Assembly (NCBI GenBank): GCA_022478985.1
Contig: JAKSZP010017348.1
Span: 1-64,000, forward strand
DNA from: Massospora cicadina
Taxonomy: Eukaryota > Entomophthoromycota > Entomophthoromycetes > Entomophthorales > Entomophthoraceae
Direction: 5' to 3'
Length of the DNA: 64,000 nucleotides
In this document: positions 33,926-45,305 of the stretch, piece after piece
Numbering within the stretch: the first letter of the stretch is position 1
How the letters are laid out: every line of letters begins with the position of its first letter
Position numbers and translations under genes: made by a program
The notes under the pieces: generated by a model
Databases searched by the model: none
What the model saw: the letters and a program-made list of their open reading frames with translations, nothing else
What the model was told of the DNA's origin: nothing

Positions 33926-36769
33926 TAAAGGTAGGCAAATGAGATATTCTTATCAATAGGGAACTATAACTATTTATAATTTGGCATTTTCTCTGGTAAT
34001 CTTCTGCTCGCCTATCAAAACCCAATGGCATTCATGCTGGTACTCTACTAAATCATCAGCCCTACACTGGCACTTATTCCCTCTTAATTTTTCCTCCTTG
34101 AACACCATATATTAATTCAATTAAGCATCAGCATCAGCCACTTATCAGTCATATATAAATCTTTAATATAAAATTTAATAAAATATTCTCAGCCTTTAGT
34201 CACCAGTAATTCATAATTCTAGGTAGCAGAATGATTATTGCTCACTCACTTATTTGAATCATTGGCATGCTGTAAGCAATATCATTACCTTCAACATAAG
34301 TTGCTAGATAAATTCTAAAAAATATATGATTGGATTATCCCTGGCTTCAGTGGCAAGTAAACTGAACACCTCAACATCAAAATATTGACCTGGCATATTT
34401 AATTCAAAATAATATCAATATCTTTGGCTCCAGTCACTGATGTTAAGTCACAACTAATTGGTTAATATAATTGACCAATCAACCTCGGTGTAAATTGCAG
34501 GTTATTGAAATAACATTTAATTTGGTATCAGTGACAATCCAAAATAAATCTAGACTTGGCAGAATCATTTGAAATAGCTCAACCCAACCCAATGGGGGGC
34601 ACAAATTAGCATATTATCATTACAATTCTATTGAAATACATTAATTAGTCAATACACTGGCACTAACTAATGTTATCCCTTTTTTGATATTTATGGGAGG
34701 AATATATCTAGTTAATTTTTCAAATATGAGTTAAGAGATAGTGAAAGGGTCTACTTTCAACAGCGGAGGCACCCTACTTACTATATAGATTAGGTCATTA
34801 ATCCTATTTGAACAATTGGTCTCAGCTTTTGGGATTCTGACCATATCCTCTTACTCATGGTTGGTCGAGGTTTAAGATTTTACATAAATGTAATCAATAT
34901 TTTTTATAAGTAACTGTAATGGAGTATAAAAACCTCTACCAACTAACTTATCTAGATATTGAGTTCCATTAAAGGTATGGTACCCAATAGATAGTAAATT
35001 ATAGATCAGAGGATAGTTAATATGATCTAAGCATGTAGTCTGTTGATCTTCCAGCAGATTTTATAGGATCTGGTAGATTGTTGCGCAGAGGTTAAGCTCA
35101 CTGATACAACGGAAGGACAATATGAGGATTGTAGTTCCTCAGACAAATGTAATGAAGCATATAAAATGAAGCCAAAGGCTTCAGCACACATGATCTTTCT
35201 TTTGAATGGCAGAGTCCACTACTGTTATCTCTTCAAGTTTACATTGTAGAATCCACTACATGACATCAACTAAAAAACCTCTCTCTTTCTTTTTTTGCCC
35301 TTCTTCATTCATCTCTCTGACCACTCTTCAGCCATCTACGCAGCTACTCAGACTCAGATTCTCCAATTTCCATTGAGCTTATCTCCTTATTGGGAGTCCC
35401 AGAAAATCCCCATTTTTGGCTGAGGTTGAATTGCATAGCGTTGACCTATATTAAGCTATGGCAAATATCAAATGCGCTAAACTCAACCTCATCAGTAAAT
35501 GGTGATCTACTAATAGTAATTTAGCCTTATCATCCAGTCATATAAATTTCCTGACATAGTCCTACTGCACCTTGAATCCTATATATGAAGACCTATGAAG
35601 TCTGTTATCAAAATAGGTAGATTAATAAAAATTTTACTTAATCTCTGAGCCAATCAGTTTGTAATCACCTGATGGCTTATATCTTTCAACGATAATCAAA
35701 ATCCCCTCGTTATAAAGTGGTAAGTGGAGGCCTAGTCAAACAAGTTAAAGTGTACGTTTAAGTTTAAAAAGAACAAGTTTGGATGGGCTACTTTTATAGG
35801 CCTAATAGGTGTATTTTAGGGTATCGTTTTAAAGCATGCTTTCAATATTGATAAAACTTGGTATATGTGATCTATAGAAAATGAGTATTGCAGTCAATCT
35901 AAAGGCCTATACTGAATACCAATCAAAAATATTTCTTCTTGAGGTTCACAATAGTAATAAAGGAGATCTGAGGGTTAGGGGCAAGATCAATAGGTAACAA
36001 TATGAGCTGGCAGATTAAAATAGGTTGGATTGGGTAGTTTAAGCTCTGGGTCTAATAGCGTCTTAGCCTTACCTTGGTAAGCGGAGGTTACCCTTTAAGT
36101 TTAAAAAGCATGACGAGCCAATTTCTTTAATCTTAAGCTTTAGATTTGTTTGTATGCTCTATCTACATTATTACCTCACACTTGGGGTTATCTCTGGGAA
36201 TATGTAGACTTAACCCATCCATTTTATAAATTTCTACTTAGGATGGGAATTTTTACATAAGGGAATTATATATATGAGGGATATGATACCACCTTGCCAG
36301 GAAAACTTTAACCCCTAGATTGATCCCTTAACTTGTTGGCTTTGTATGGTTGAGTAGAGTCGATCATCAGGGTTGCAAAACAGTTTAGATTCCCATAGAG
36401 TTTGGGGTTGGGTTAAGTAAAGGTGGGCGGCCCACTTAATTCTGTGAACTGAGGATCAGGAAGATTATTGAAAGTGATGTAACCATTTGAAACCATAAAA
36501 TGTGTCTAGTGTTTGAATTGGGCCCACCCTCAAAAGTCAATCTGAAAAAGCTATTCATACCAGATCACAGGTGAATATAGAGCTAACCATATACCATAAA
36601 AGGAGTTTTGTGAGACTTGTATAGCGATTTAAGCTTAGGTGGCCAACTAATATGCTTAGCTAGCGGTGTGCAAAGCTTGATAGAAGGCGTCGCTGAGGCA
36701 GGATTAAACTGGCTTTGTTTTAGGCACTAATTGTATATTCCCTCCATTTCGCTGGTAGAATAGCATACT
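33926..36769. other. AT-rich gene-free sequence
   Basis: No open frame above 60 codons. Short promoter-like TATAAAA stretches occur near 34925 and 35160. Two similar phrases (ggtaagtggagg and ggtaagcggagg, each followed by a taagtttaaaaag stretch) at about 35718-35770 and 36077-36105 hint at an old local duplication. Nothing else is recognised. Confidence 0.4.
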
Positions 36770-36774
36770 AGGGG
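36770..36774 (+). repeat. G3 target-site duplication, left
   Basis: AGGGG directly before the TG of the G3 5' LTR; the same AGGGG follows the 3' LTR at 59344-59348. Confidence 0.85.
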
Positions 36775-37262
36775 TGTTGAGAAATCTATATGACTGGACG
36801 ATAAACCATAATAAACAGTGCAGATCATTGGTTACCCATCATGATTAGGCCTATATTAGTATTATTGATTAATATGAGTTGACAACTAGCAAAGTTGACC
36901 ACAGCAAATAGGAGGCATTCCTTTAAAGATTCAAAGAAAAGCAAAACATTGAAAAGATAGTAAATAGGAGGTAACCAAGTGGAAGGGTCAAAACTGACCA
37001 GAAATGATGAAATGTGAATGTGAAGGGAAAAAGAGGAAGGAGGTTAGTTAATTAAGAAGAAGAGAGTTAGCAGTAGGAGCTGCATAATATATATAATACA
37101 AAAAATAAAGTGTTGTTACAGAAGCAAATGCTTCATTTTTTATTATATTTGTTAAGTTATCTTGGGACTGACAATCTCCACATCATCCTCTCATTGCTCA
37201 GTGGGATTGACCCTGTGCAACCCCTTTGGAGTATCTCTAATATTTTTGATAAAGTTATAACA
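36775..37262 (+). repeat. G3 5' LTR
   Basis: Starts TGTTGAGAAAT, ends AAAGTTATAACA. A promoter/terminator-like patch at about 37083-37115 (gcataatatatataatac, then aataaagtgttg) is present at the same place in the 3' LTR (about 59161-59195), in plus-strand orientation, consistent with the element's direction. The partner LTR is collinear over its whole length. Confidence 0.88.
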
Positions 37263-37281
37263 GTGGTGCTCACTACAGGGG
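37263..37281 (+). promoter_or_regulatory. G3 primer-binding site
   Basis: Immediately after the LTR end, TGGTGCTCACTACAGGG (one base in) is complementary to a tRNA-type 3' end finishing ...GAGCACCA. The same site follows the G2 5' LTR (minus strand, 44318-44301). Confidence 0.6.
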
Positions 37282-37329
37282 GCCCGTTGACCAACACATT
37301 AAAATATTTTATTGTTCATTCGCCAAGCA

Positions 37330-37447
37330 ATGGCGCAACAGGCACAACATGTGGGGATCCTACCCCAGTTTATTGAGCTATCCCAACATGCGAAACTGAA
37401 GCTCATGCTGGATACATTACTTTAGACATAAAAGATGCTTTTTCAGG
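37330..37447 (+). pseudogene. G3 gag start, cut off by G2
   Basis: A short frame beginning MAQQAQHVGILPQFIELSQHAKL lies where Gag should start after the leader. Stops appear before the G2 insertion point at 37443-37447. Gag continues at about 44822 and, past D5, at 45301. Confidence 0.55.
37443..37447 (+). repeat. G2 target-site duplication, left
   Basis: TCAGG; the right copy at 44822-44826 is TCAGA (4 of 5 match). Confidence 0.7.
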
Positions 37448-37950
37448 TGCTATAAAATTTTGCGTTATCATTAAGATACGCCATAATCAATATTGTGCAG
37501 TGTTTGACTCACTGAGCAATAGGACCAACGATATGAGGATCGTTGCCCTTGAAACAACAGAAATAAACTTATTTATAAATATGGAGCACTTGCTCCACTA
37601 TAATTCTTTATTTAATACACAATAAACACAGCGGATCCTTGCTGTTCCGCTCACTCTAAACTAATAACAACCTCCTCTCCTTGATTGTCCTTTTCTCCCT
37701 TGTATTGTCATGACTTCAGATGATACCGCTTTCATGGATTAGTAATTCACTTTGCCAATCTCATTGGTTCCGCCAATTCTTCATTTGTTAATTTCCCAAT
37801 AACCTAATTTGAGGCGATTTCCCTAACAACCCAATATCACCTCATTTCAAGGCGCTCAAATTACCATAACTCATATCAAACTCAGCGGATTCCATCCATT
37901 CCACCTTAATGACTTAGGGCTTATCATCCAGTTATATCAGAATCACAACA
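37448..37950 (-). repeat. G2 3' LTR
   Basis: On the plus strand it starts TGCTATAAAATTTTGCG and ends CAGAATCACAACA. It pairs with 44319-44821 at identical length. Next to it (37951-37965) the minus strand carries the purine tract caaggaggagcaa. Confidence 0.9.
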
Positions 37951-37954
37951 TTGC

Positions 37955-38850
37955 TCCTCCTTGACTGGACGATAAGGCTCCTATTACTTATACACCCAAA
38001 GGAACTTTGCATGCATTCAGTTGATGGTCCAACTACTAGCGGGGTCCTTAATAGTATATGCATCCATACCTGTCTTCTCAATGACTTCAAATGGCCCAAT
38101 ACAGATACTGGCCAGCTTATGTTTCTGGCCAAACCCATGTTGATCATGGAATAGTGATATGTCTCCATCTTTGAACTGTGCTAGGCCACTTATCCATACC
38201 TGATCGGCTGCCTGGCTTTTGATATTCTTGGCCAAGCTGAACAAGTACGCTTTGGTTTGTAATTTAATCAGTGTATTCATTAGGATGGTTAAATAGCGTT
38301 GTGGATCCATTCTACCAGTGTCCTCTACACAGGCATATAGAAGTGCGGGCAGAGCTGGGTGCCTTCCATAAATCAATTGGAATGGGCTTTTCCCTATGAT
38401 AAAATGGTACCTAATGTTGTAGGCAAACACTGCGGTAGAAAGGAGGGTACTCCAATCAGAGGGCCTATCTGAAACCAGCTTCTGGAGTATGTTCACCAGG
38501 GTCCCATTAAACCGTTCAACCATTCCGTTGGACTCAGGTTGATATGTAGTTGTTAGAACCCCACGGATGGCCATCATTCCGTTGAGTTTGGGAAGTATGT
38601 GAGAGGTAAAATTAGTGCCGTTGTCAGTAAGGATAAACTGTGCGCAGCCATGACTCTGAATGATGCATTCCATTACAAACTTAGCCACAGTAACCGCCCA
38701 GAAATCCCAAATGGCCTGTGCCTCAATCCACCTGGTCAAGTGGCCAATTGCCACCAGGATATACTTGGACCAGTTAGCACCCATTGGCAGAGGGCTGACG
38801 ACATCAATGGAAACTGTATGCCAAGCGAAGTACAGCTTTACTAACTGATA
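37955..38850 (-). pseudogene. G2 integrase (core and C-terminal domain)
   Basis: The 255-codon frame 38017-38784 is the longest intact retroelement frame in the nest. It holds VAIGHLTRWIEAQAI (first catalytic strand; G3 has VAIDHLIRW, so the aspartate is now glycine), FILTDNGTNFTS (second aspartate, intact), TTYQPESNGMVERFNGTL (catalytic glutamate region), WSTLLSTAVFAYNIRYH and the C-terminal GPFEVIEKTGMDAYTI. The frame runs almost to the LTR and ends in a YRPVKEEQ-like stretch that overlaps the polypurine tract. The integrase would have inserted G2 cDNA; the aspartate change makes this copy inactive. Confidence 0.88.
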
Positions 38851-39652
38851 TGAGGTCTTCCGATGGAACGGCTTTTACACTTGGAACTGTTGACAGGAGG
38901 AGATAGTATCAAGCACATCAAAGTTCATGCTTTCCCAGTAATACCAAGGCCGCAATAATTCCAACGTCTTGCACATACTACCATGCCCAACTGACCTATG
39001 TGCACTCATGATAATGTTAGGCCGTGTTGAGGGTCACAGAAAGTTTACTGTTAAGTTGCCAATCTACTTGTACAACTCACCATTTCGCTGAAAAAGTATT
39101 AGCTTGCATTTCACTCATTGCCTTAATTACTTGAGGCAGCTCATCAACATACTTTCCGCTGAGCATCTTGTCATACATAATATCGCTCAGATCTGCTGTA
39201 ACTGCAATAGTTAGTAGCCTCAACAAACAATCAGCATTCTGGTGTTTCGCTCCTGGTCAGTGAAGGATCACAAAGTTGTAAGCCTGTAGTTTATGGGCCC
39301 ATCATGCTAGCCAGCCCTCAGGCTCATTAAGGCTCTGCAGCCAGTGTAACGAGGCGTGATCTGTTACAAATTTAAATTTTACACCATGAAAATATACTTG
39401 GAATTGCTTGTAAGCATAAATCACTGCTAAGCACTCCCACTCGGTCACAGTATAATTTTGCTCATGGCTATTCAGGCTTCAGATGCAGTACGCCACTGGG
39501 TGCTCCTCCCCCGCATCATCTTTTAAGACAGAACTGCCCCCACAGCGGAAAGAGATGCATCCATCTGTACAATAAATTTCTTTTCAAACTTTTGATAACA
39601 TAGCACTGGCGCCTCAATCAACACTGTTCAAAGAGTATCAAAGGAGTTTTGA
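38851..39652 (-). pseudogene. G2 RNase H and integrase zinc-finger region
   Basis: Reading leftward from the solo LTR: LIEAPVL, then FIVQMDASLSAVGAVLS (RNase H first aspartate), NYTVTEWECLAVIYAYKQF, TDHASLHWLQSLNEPEG and YNFVILH..GAKHQNADCLLRL, the standard gypsy RNase H string through the end of the domain. The integrase zinc-binding part (about 38860-39150) is poorly readable. Frames shift several times. Confidence 0.75.
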
Positions 39653-39657
39653 CAGTG
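39653..39657 (+). repeat. Target duplication of the solo G1 LTR, left
   Basis: CAGTG, repeated at 41088-41092. Confidence 0.88.
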
Positions 39658-41087
39658 TGTCATGGAAATGGCAGAAGAAGTTTAGACTAGGGTGTTAGTC
39701 TGTATGCATAAGCACCCAAAAAGCAATCCAGAATGTCAGAGGCATTGCCGACTGAATGACGTTGTATGGAGCTGGGCATTGGGAAACAATAAATCATTGA
39801 TGTAGGACAATGGTAAATATTAACCTGAGAACGAACCAAATTGAGGCTTCCCCAGACCTTGGAGGTCTTGCTTCAGGGGGCGGAACCATAGATAAGGTTT
39901 CAACAAGTTCACCGGTTTATGGGGCTGATTTGACTGGGGAGACAAGGGGCGGAACCTTGCTTGAAGATGGTGGACATAAGGCCACAAGATTCCAGTATAT
40001 TTTTGATGAAACTTTATAATGACAGGGTTAAATTGCCAGAAGTATCTAGCTCTCTGAATCCAGTCTATGATGATGGGGGCCATAGTGACCATGAGTACAG
40101 GTAGAGCCAACTGGTGTATGTGCACAATGGGTCACCAGGAAAAAGCCATCAGGAATGCGGCCAGAAGGAAATCAAGAAAATCAAAATTGATTGGTTTTTG
40201 AGGTAAAATTTTATTGCAAAGGAAAAGGAATAAAATTGACCAACAATTTTCTCAGTGCAATGCAACTGATTAAATAGTGGTTGATTGATGCAGGGACAAG
40301 CCAGGATGGAGACCCTCAATTTTGACCTAACAGGCGAATTATTTGGGAATAAGGCAGATAAGTTCACTAGGAACTGAAATTGAAGAATTTGGAAGCAGAC
40401 TGAGTTGCTGTCAGTTTGACCTCAAACTTTGAGCCAAGGCTAGGCTACTTTTCCAATAGTTGGCGTGATGGCGTTTGGCCCAACAAGCAGCGGGAATCCC
40501 CCAAGGCCACCCCATGTAGGGGCGGTCCCAATTGGTTGGGAACAGGTTCAGGATGCCCAACCCGCCCATGCCCAGTCGCTGGGCCATTTGTTCAGTCAAA
40601 AGCATCGCATCAGCTGCAATGCCCAATTTTCTGGAAGAGAGCTTCAAACCCTTGTCAATGGTATCTGATGCTATTACCTGCCTGTTGGGGATGATCCCTG
40701 ACAATTTTGGGAGGGAATTGATTTTTATCATCATAGTATTGGCTAATTAAAATTGTCAGCGATTCTGGCTGATGAATCAGTCTTCATCCCTTTCTGACTA
40801 CATGGAATCTGAACATTGGGCTGACTCCCACTCGATTTTGGGCCTATTGATTTCATTTTGGTGATCTTGGCGCAGATTTCCCTGATCAACTGTACTAGTT
40901 CCTCTGAGGTGAGTGTGGGCACCAGGGAGGGATCCAAAGTGGAAGGGCTGTTACCTACCGCTCATCTACCATGTGGGTGAGGTCGCCCTGGTTAATGAGG
41001 GGTACAGCCACCCTCTTTGATACCTTCTTACTTGGGAATGGGAACAGGGCCCGATCAACGCCCAGAGGACATTCCCCAGGACTTATA
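39658..41087 (-). repeat. Solo LTR of family G1, nested in G2
   Basis: 1430 bp, the same length as the G1b right LTR, starting TGTCATGG and ending ACTTATA, with an exact 5-bp duplication. RNase H of G2 resumes on the left flank and RT on the right, so it splits G2 pol. No internal G1 sequence accompanies it: a full element inserted and recombined between its LTRs. It still carries the LTR-encoded minus frames (40411-40734, 40743-40937 and the right end to 41087; motif VDRALFPFPSKKVSKRVAVPL). Confidence 0.92.
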
Positions 41088-41092
41088 CAGTG
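41088..41092 (+). repeat. Target duplication of the solo G1 LTR, right
   Basis: CAGTG, identical to 39653-39657. Confidence 0.88.
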
Positions 41093-41930
41093 TTCCGTCC
41101 ATGAAAATGTGGCATCTTTAATTAATAACTCAAACAATGGACCTTCAATACAACTAAAGTTAGGTATGAAGCGGCGATAGTAGCCAACCATCCCTAAAAA
41201 TACTTGTATATCTTGTTTACTACTTGGTGTAGTCATTTTCTGAATGGCCTCCACCTTAGCTGGTTGGGGCCTCAGTCCTGTTGCATCAACTACAAACCCA
41301 AGGTACTCTAGCTGATCCTTGAAAAAGTTGCATTTCCAGGGTTTAATTTTGATTTTAGGCCTCAGCCAACCGGTAGAATACCTCTTCCAAATGGCTAAGG
41401 TGCTCAGAAAAAGTGCTGGAGAAAACGTTAATGTTGTCAAGGTATACAAAAACGCATGACAGCTTCAAGTTGCTGAGGATAGCGTCCATTGACCATTGGA
41501 AAGTAGAAGGGGCATTACACAGCCTTGTGGCATATGTGTCAGTTGAAAAAGCCCTTTTGACGTGATAATGGCGCATTTTTCTTGTTCCGCCGCAGGTAAC
41601 TCAATCTTCCAATAGCCAAATATTAAATCCATTGTGGAGAAGTAACGAGCTCCCCCCAACTGGTCCAACGCATAGCAATCCATGGCAAAGGGTATGAGTC
41701 CTTTTTTGTAATGCTGTGAGCTTGCAGTAGTCTATTACTACCCGGTTAGTACCATCCTTCTTTTTGACAATTAGGACAGGGGAAGCCCACAGGCTCTTTG
41801 ATGGTTCAAGCATTCCTTGCTCCAACATTTTATCAAACACTGCTGTGACAACTTCTTCCGCTGCTCTAGATCGGCGTATTGGCTGAGATCTGATGGGGGA
41901 ATGATCTCCAGTGTCCACTTGATGGCTCAC
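41093..41930 (-). pseudogene. G2 reverse transcriptase
   Basis: Three overlapping frames. 41601-41930 holds the fingers (EQGMLEPSKSLWASPVLIVKK, then DGTNRVVIDYCKL). 41465-41683 holds YFSTMDLIFGYWKIEL (first aspartate). 41355-41576 has VFVYLDNINVFSSTFSEHL, where the catalytic Y-L-D-D is Y-L-D-N. 40955-41449 carries the thumb (FFKDQLEYLGFVVD, FLGMVGYYRRFIPNF) up to the solo LTR. The upstream frame beginning MSHQVDTGDHSPIRSQPIRRS is the usual RT lead-in. It is inactive by the active-site change and frameshifts. Confidence 0.88.
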
Positions 41931-42011
41931 TCCTTGGGCGCACCATAAATCATGATCATTGACATCAAAGGTTTCTTTGTATTTATTAAATAAGGCTTCT
42001 GCTTGATCTTT

Positions 42012-42524
42012 CTAATCTTCTGTTACCCCTGTTAAATTTTCACGTGGTACAACTACCATTACGCCAGGCTGTGTTTCGATGGGCAGACAAAATTCATCCA
42101 GTGAACCAAACTCATAAATCCTGAGGACCTCCTCAACTGGAATGAAATGTAAAAATGCAACTACTTGGTGTTGGCGGATTTGCATTGGTTTATCCTGGAG
42201 ATTCGCTACCAAGTCCTTGATCTCCCCATGCCCAGAAGTATAATCCCAGGGGTCACATGGGCTTGAGCCGTTATTGTTGATAGGGCCCAATGACTCCCCA
42301 TATAGCCCATCAGGCACTTCCACCTCTAACTCAGCGCTTATGATTGCTTGGTGTTTAGAGGGAATGGATATAGGGCCAGAGGCTCTAAGAGGTAGCCCTT
42401 TGATTTTATAGATTTGGTGAGGAAGGGCCCAGAACTTGCTTTTTAGTTGATGATAGCGAACCAAAAACACCCCATCACCATATGCAAGATTGATGTGACT
42501 CATGTGTATAAGATCCTTTCGCAT
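42012..42524 (-). pseudogene. G2 conserved spacer between protease and RT
   Basis: A 170-codon open frame between protease and RT. The blocks EVPDGLYGESLGPINN, GHGEIKDLVANLQDKPMQIRQHQVVAFL and EEVLRIYEF recur in G3 (PKGLYGEIMGPYQQ and GHGEVKVTLANL...QRHQVVFLN at about 47300-47520). A beta-rich, G/V-rich spacer of this type is common in fungal gypsy polyproteins, and its role is not settled. It is open from a start at 42524 to the stop at 42012. Confidence 0.65.
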
Positions 42525-42799
42525 TCCGCTGGAAGTAAAGTATATTGGGATCCGCTGCCCTAGAATTTCAAATGTCTATGCTTTCATATTAACAACAGCT
42601 CCAAATTGACGCATAAAAGCGGTTCTGATTAATAGATCATAGTTATTATTTGGTAACACTATAGCTTGGCTAAAATGACAATTGACCCAAACTGCAAAGG
42701 TAATGCACTGTATTCTCCTTCAGAGACTGTGCTTTCTTGCCTGCGGTCCCATACACCATACGATGCTTTACATCAGGCTAATGCTAACCTTGACACCAA

Positions 42800-44300
42800 C
42801 TTTGAGGACACTATGTTGATTGGGGCACCTGTATCGATTATTGTGCAAACTCAGGTTTTTGCTACAACAGTGTTACAGTATTTTCACTCAGAGTAAGATG
42901 CATCTGATTGTTTTAAAACATGGACATTTAACAGATCTCTTTTTTCAAGGAAGCTCATAATACCCTTCCCCACTTTAGGGTATTCTTTAACAATATCGTC
43001 CACAGGGAGGGCCGCATGTACCCCTTTTAAGAGGAGCACATCAGCTAATGGATCTGGTTCATCTGTAGGAAGGTAATCAAACAATTGGCAAGCATACGGT
43101 TTTTGGTGCTCCTGGGAGCCTGCTTCTGTAATGTCCATGAATTTCGTTTGTGTCAGTACATTTACCCTTCCAACTGGCTGCTGGTAGAGAAAAGCATCAT
43201 CATACTTGGAAACATCCACTAGCTGTACAGGAATAGGTTCAGTTGGGACGGTTTGAGTCAGAATAGCGAAGGCAGAGAGTCCTATCTCTACTCTGCTCTG
43301 ACTTTTCCCTGATTATACTGCTCCCATGGTAAGTACTGAACCTGAAGATGATGACAACTCCTAGCCAGGTGCCCAGGTCAAGTGCACAAAAAGCAATTAA
43401 CCCTATGAGACCTGCGTCCTTGAGTATTGTAAAATGGGCCACCCAAAAAGGTGGACTGGTATTGAACAGTGTAACCAGGCCCATCCTGGTAGGTGAACTG
43501 CTGTTGGCAACTTAGTTGAAAATGAGGCTTGTGATGATAATAAGGCCAGGGAATGCCAACTGGGTGCTGAACAGGGAGGGATGATTCCTCCAAATAAACA
43601 AGGCTAGCAGCAGAGGCGATAGGGTTCCGCTCTATACTGGGTGTAGGGAAGGTAGCAGATAACTGGCGTAGAATTTAAACAAGTTTAAGAAAAGGTACAT
43701 CAGCCTCTAAATATGGAGCCAAGGCATTAAAAACTCTTGGTATGGTTTTACAGCAGAGGTCAACGCTATGCTTATGTCACATTCAGTTAAAACGTCTGCC
43801 CAATTAACACATGGGCTTTTGCTGAGAATTGATCAGCGAACACAGTGAGGGTCTCGTTATGTTGGAACTCAATGGTTAAAAACTCAGCCTTCCGTTGCAC
43901 CATTTTTTAAGTTCCTCCAAACAACCACAGCACAGTATTTTCACTTTGTGATAGGTAACGGAACTGTTGGAAGATAGCAAGTAACTTGGTCAGCGCTCCC
44001 AACATCCAAAGTGGACATTAGTAATTTGGCTTTATGCTGATCTGAAGCTCCTTCTACTGTAAACAAATCGTTTATAGAATCCATGGATGTTCCCATCAAA
44101 ATCAAACGGATGCAGCTTGTTGATACAACATACTTGCAGAAACTCCTTCTTCCATTTAAGCACAGCATCCAGGGTAATCTTAAGTTCTGCATATTCAACA
44201 GTTGCAGTGTGTTGAGATGATTCCTTAGTAAAGCAAGCCAGATATGACATGACTAATGACTGAGGAACGCTTATCAGTCTATGTGACTGATCAATGGGCC
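42800..44300 (-). pseudogene. G2 gag, CCHC knuckle and protease
   Basis: Gag spans about 44300-43600 (frames 44032-44361 and 43941-44198; AVLKWKKEFLQ and FDGNIHGFYKRF, the latter matching NRNIHSFFKRF of G3). A CX2CX4HX4C knuckle lies at about 43385-43345 but has a TGA stop at its fifth position (C-F-L-C-T-stop-P-G-H). The frame 42884-43219 follows. The protease motif IIDTGAPINI lies at about 42820-42850 with D-T-G intact. Confidence 0.75.
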
Positions 44301-44318
44301 CCCTGTAGTGAGCACCAC

Positions 44319-44821
44319 TGTTATAAAATTTGGCGTTATAGTTAAGATAAACCTTAATCAATATTGTGCAGGGTTTGACCCACTGAGCAATAGGACTAAT
44401 GATATGAGGATCGTTGCCCTTGAAACAGCAGAAATAAACTTTACTAATAATTATGAAGACTTGCTCCCACTATACTTCTTTTTTCAATATGATAAACACA
44501 GCGGATCCTTGCTGTTCCGCTCGCTCTAAATTATTAACAACCTCCTCCCCTTGATCATCCCCTCCCACTTGTATCGTCATGACTTCAGATGATACCGCTT
44601 TCCTGGCTTAGTAATTCACTTCGCCATATCTCATTTGTTCTGCCAATTCTTCACTTGTTAATATCCCAATCACCTGATTTGAGGCGAATTCCCTAACAAC
44701 ACAATATCACCTCAACTTCAAGGCGCTCAAATCACCATAACTCATATCAAACTCAACGGATTCCATCCGTTTCACCTTAATGACTTAGGGCTTATCATCC
44801 AGTTATATCAGAATTGCGACA
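44319..44821 (-). repeat. G2 5' LTR
   Basis: Starts TGTTATAAAATTTGG and ends CAGAATTGCGACA on the plus strand, 503 bp, collinear with 37448-37950 with scattered, mostly transition differences. The primer site lies just inside (minus strand, 44318 downward). Confidence 0.9.
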
Positions 44822-44826
44822 TCAGA
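44822..44826 (+). repeat. G2 target-site duplication, right
   Basis: TCAGA, against TCAGG at 37443-37447. Confidence 0.7.
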
Positions 44827-44831
44827 AAAAT

Positions 44832-44845
44832 AAGGATATAATGGA
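44832..44845 (+). repeat. Target-site duplication left of D5
   Basis: AAGGATATAATGGA; the right copy at 45292-45305 is AAGGGTATAATGGA (one mismatch). Confidence 0.8.
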
Positions 44846-45291
44846 CCAGGGCCCCAAGACCTGCATTACCAGCAACAACATTGCCACCTTCACCACACTA
44901 CCCAAAGTTTGCTTCAAGGCTGAGAAAGCCTTATCTGAATATATCACCACCCTCCTCATAGCTAAATAAAGGCTGCCTGAGCCACTCTGTTAACTCAGCC
45001 CTCATTTTCGAGGACGCACCCACTCCCATGCTCTCAGTGCTCTGTTGTACACTGTCCAACACAGAGAAGGAAGATGAGCCTCCTTATCTTGACTCACCCC
45101 CACCATGGACGCATAGCAATTTACCGCATCCAAACTTAATTAGATCATTTTAGTTTTCTTATCTTTCAATTCAGTTTGAGTGATACGCTTGTCTCCTTCT
45201 GCTCATTAAATTCTAGGTTAGTACAAGTTTTGCTCCTCAAAGCTTGGTATTTTCCATCCCCTGGTCAGCTTGCCTTGGTTAAATAAGATAA
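44846..45291 (+). mobile_element. D5: 5'-truncated D1-type element inside G3 gag
   Basis: A 446-bp insert with a 14-bp near-perfect duplication. Its coding remnant KAEKALSEYITTLLIAK matches KAEATISKYIGDLLLYN of D1, and its 3' end (ttccatcccctggtcagcttgcc, then taaataag) is the LINE/D1 tail. Truncation to the 3' end is typical of LINE-machinery insertion. It sits directly before the readable Gag frame of G3. Confidence 0.8.
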
Positions 45292-45305
45292 AAGGGTATA
45301 ATGGA
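45292..45305 (+). repeat. Target-site duplication right of D5
   Basis: AAGGGTATAATGGA, one mismatch from 44832-44845. Confidence 0.8.

Larger units (their letters stand above)
37448..44821 (-). mobile_element. G2: full-length Ty3/gypsy element, minus strand
   Basis: Two 503-bp LTRs (37448-37950 and 44319-44821) flank a minus-strand internal region ordered right to left as gag, CCHC, protease, spacer, RT, RNase H, integrase. It inserted into the gag start of G3. A solo G1 LTR (39658-41087) later inserted between its RT and RNase H. No chromodomain follows the integrase. The family is the sister of G3: same primer site, similar LTR termini and homologous Gag and Pol. Confidence 0.9.
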
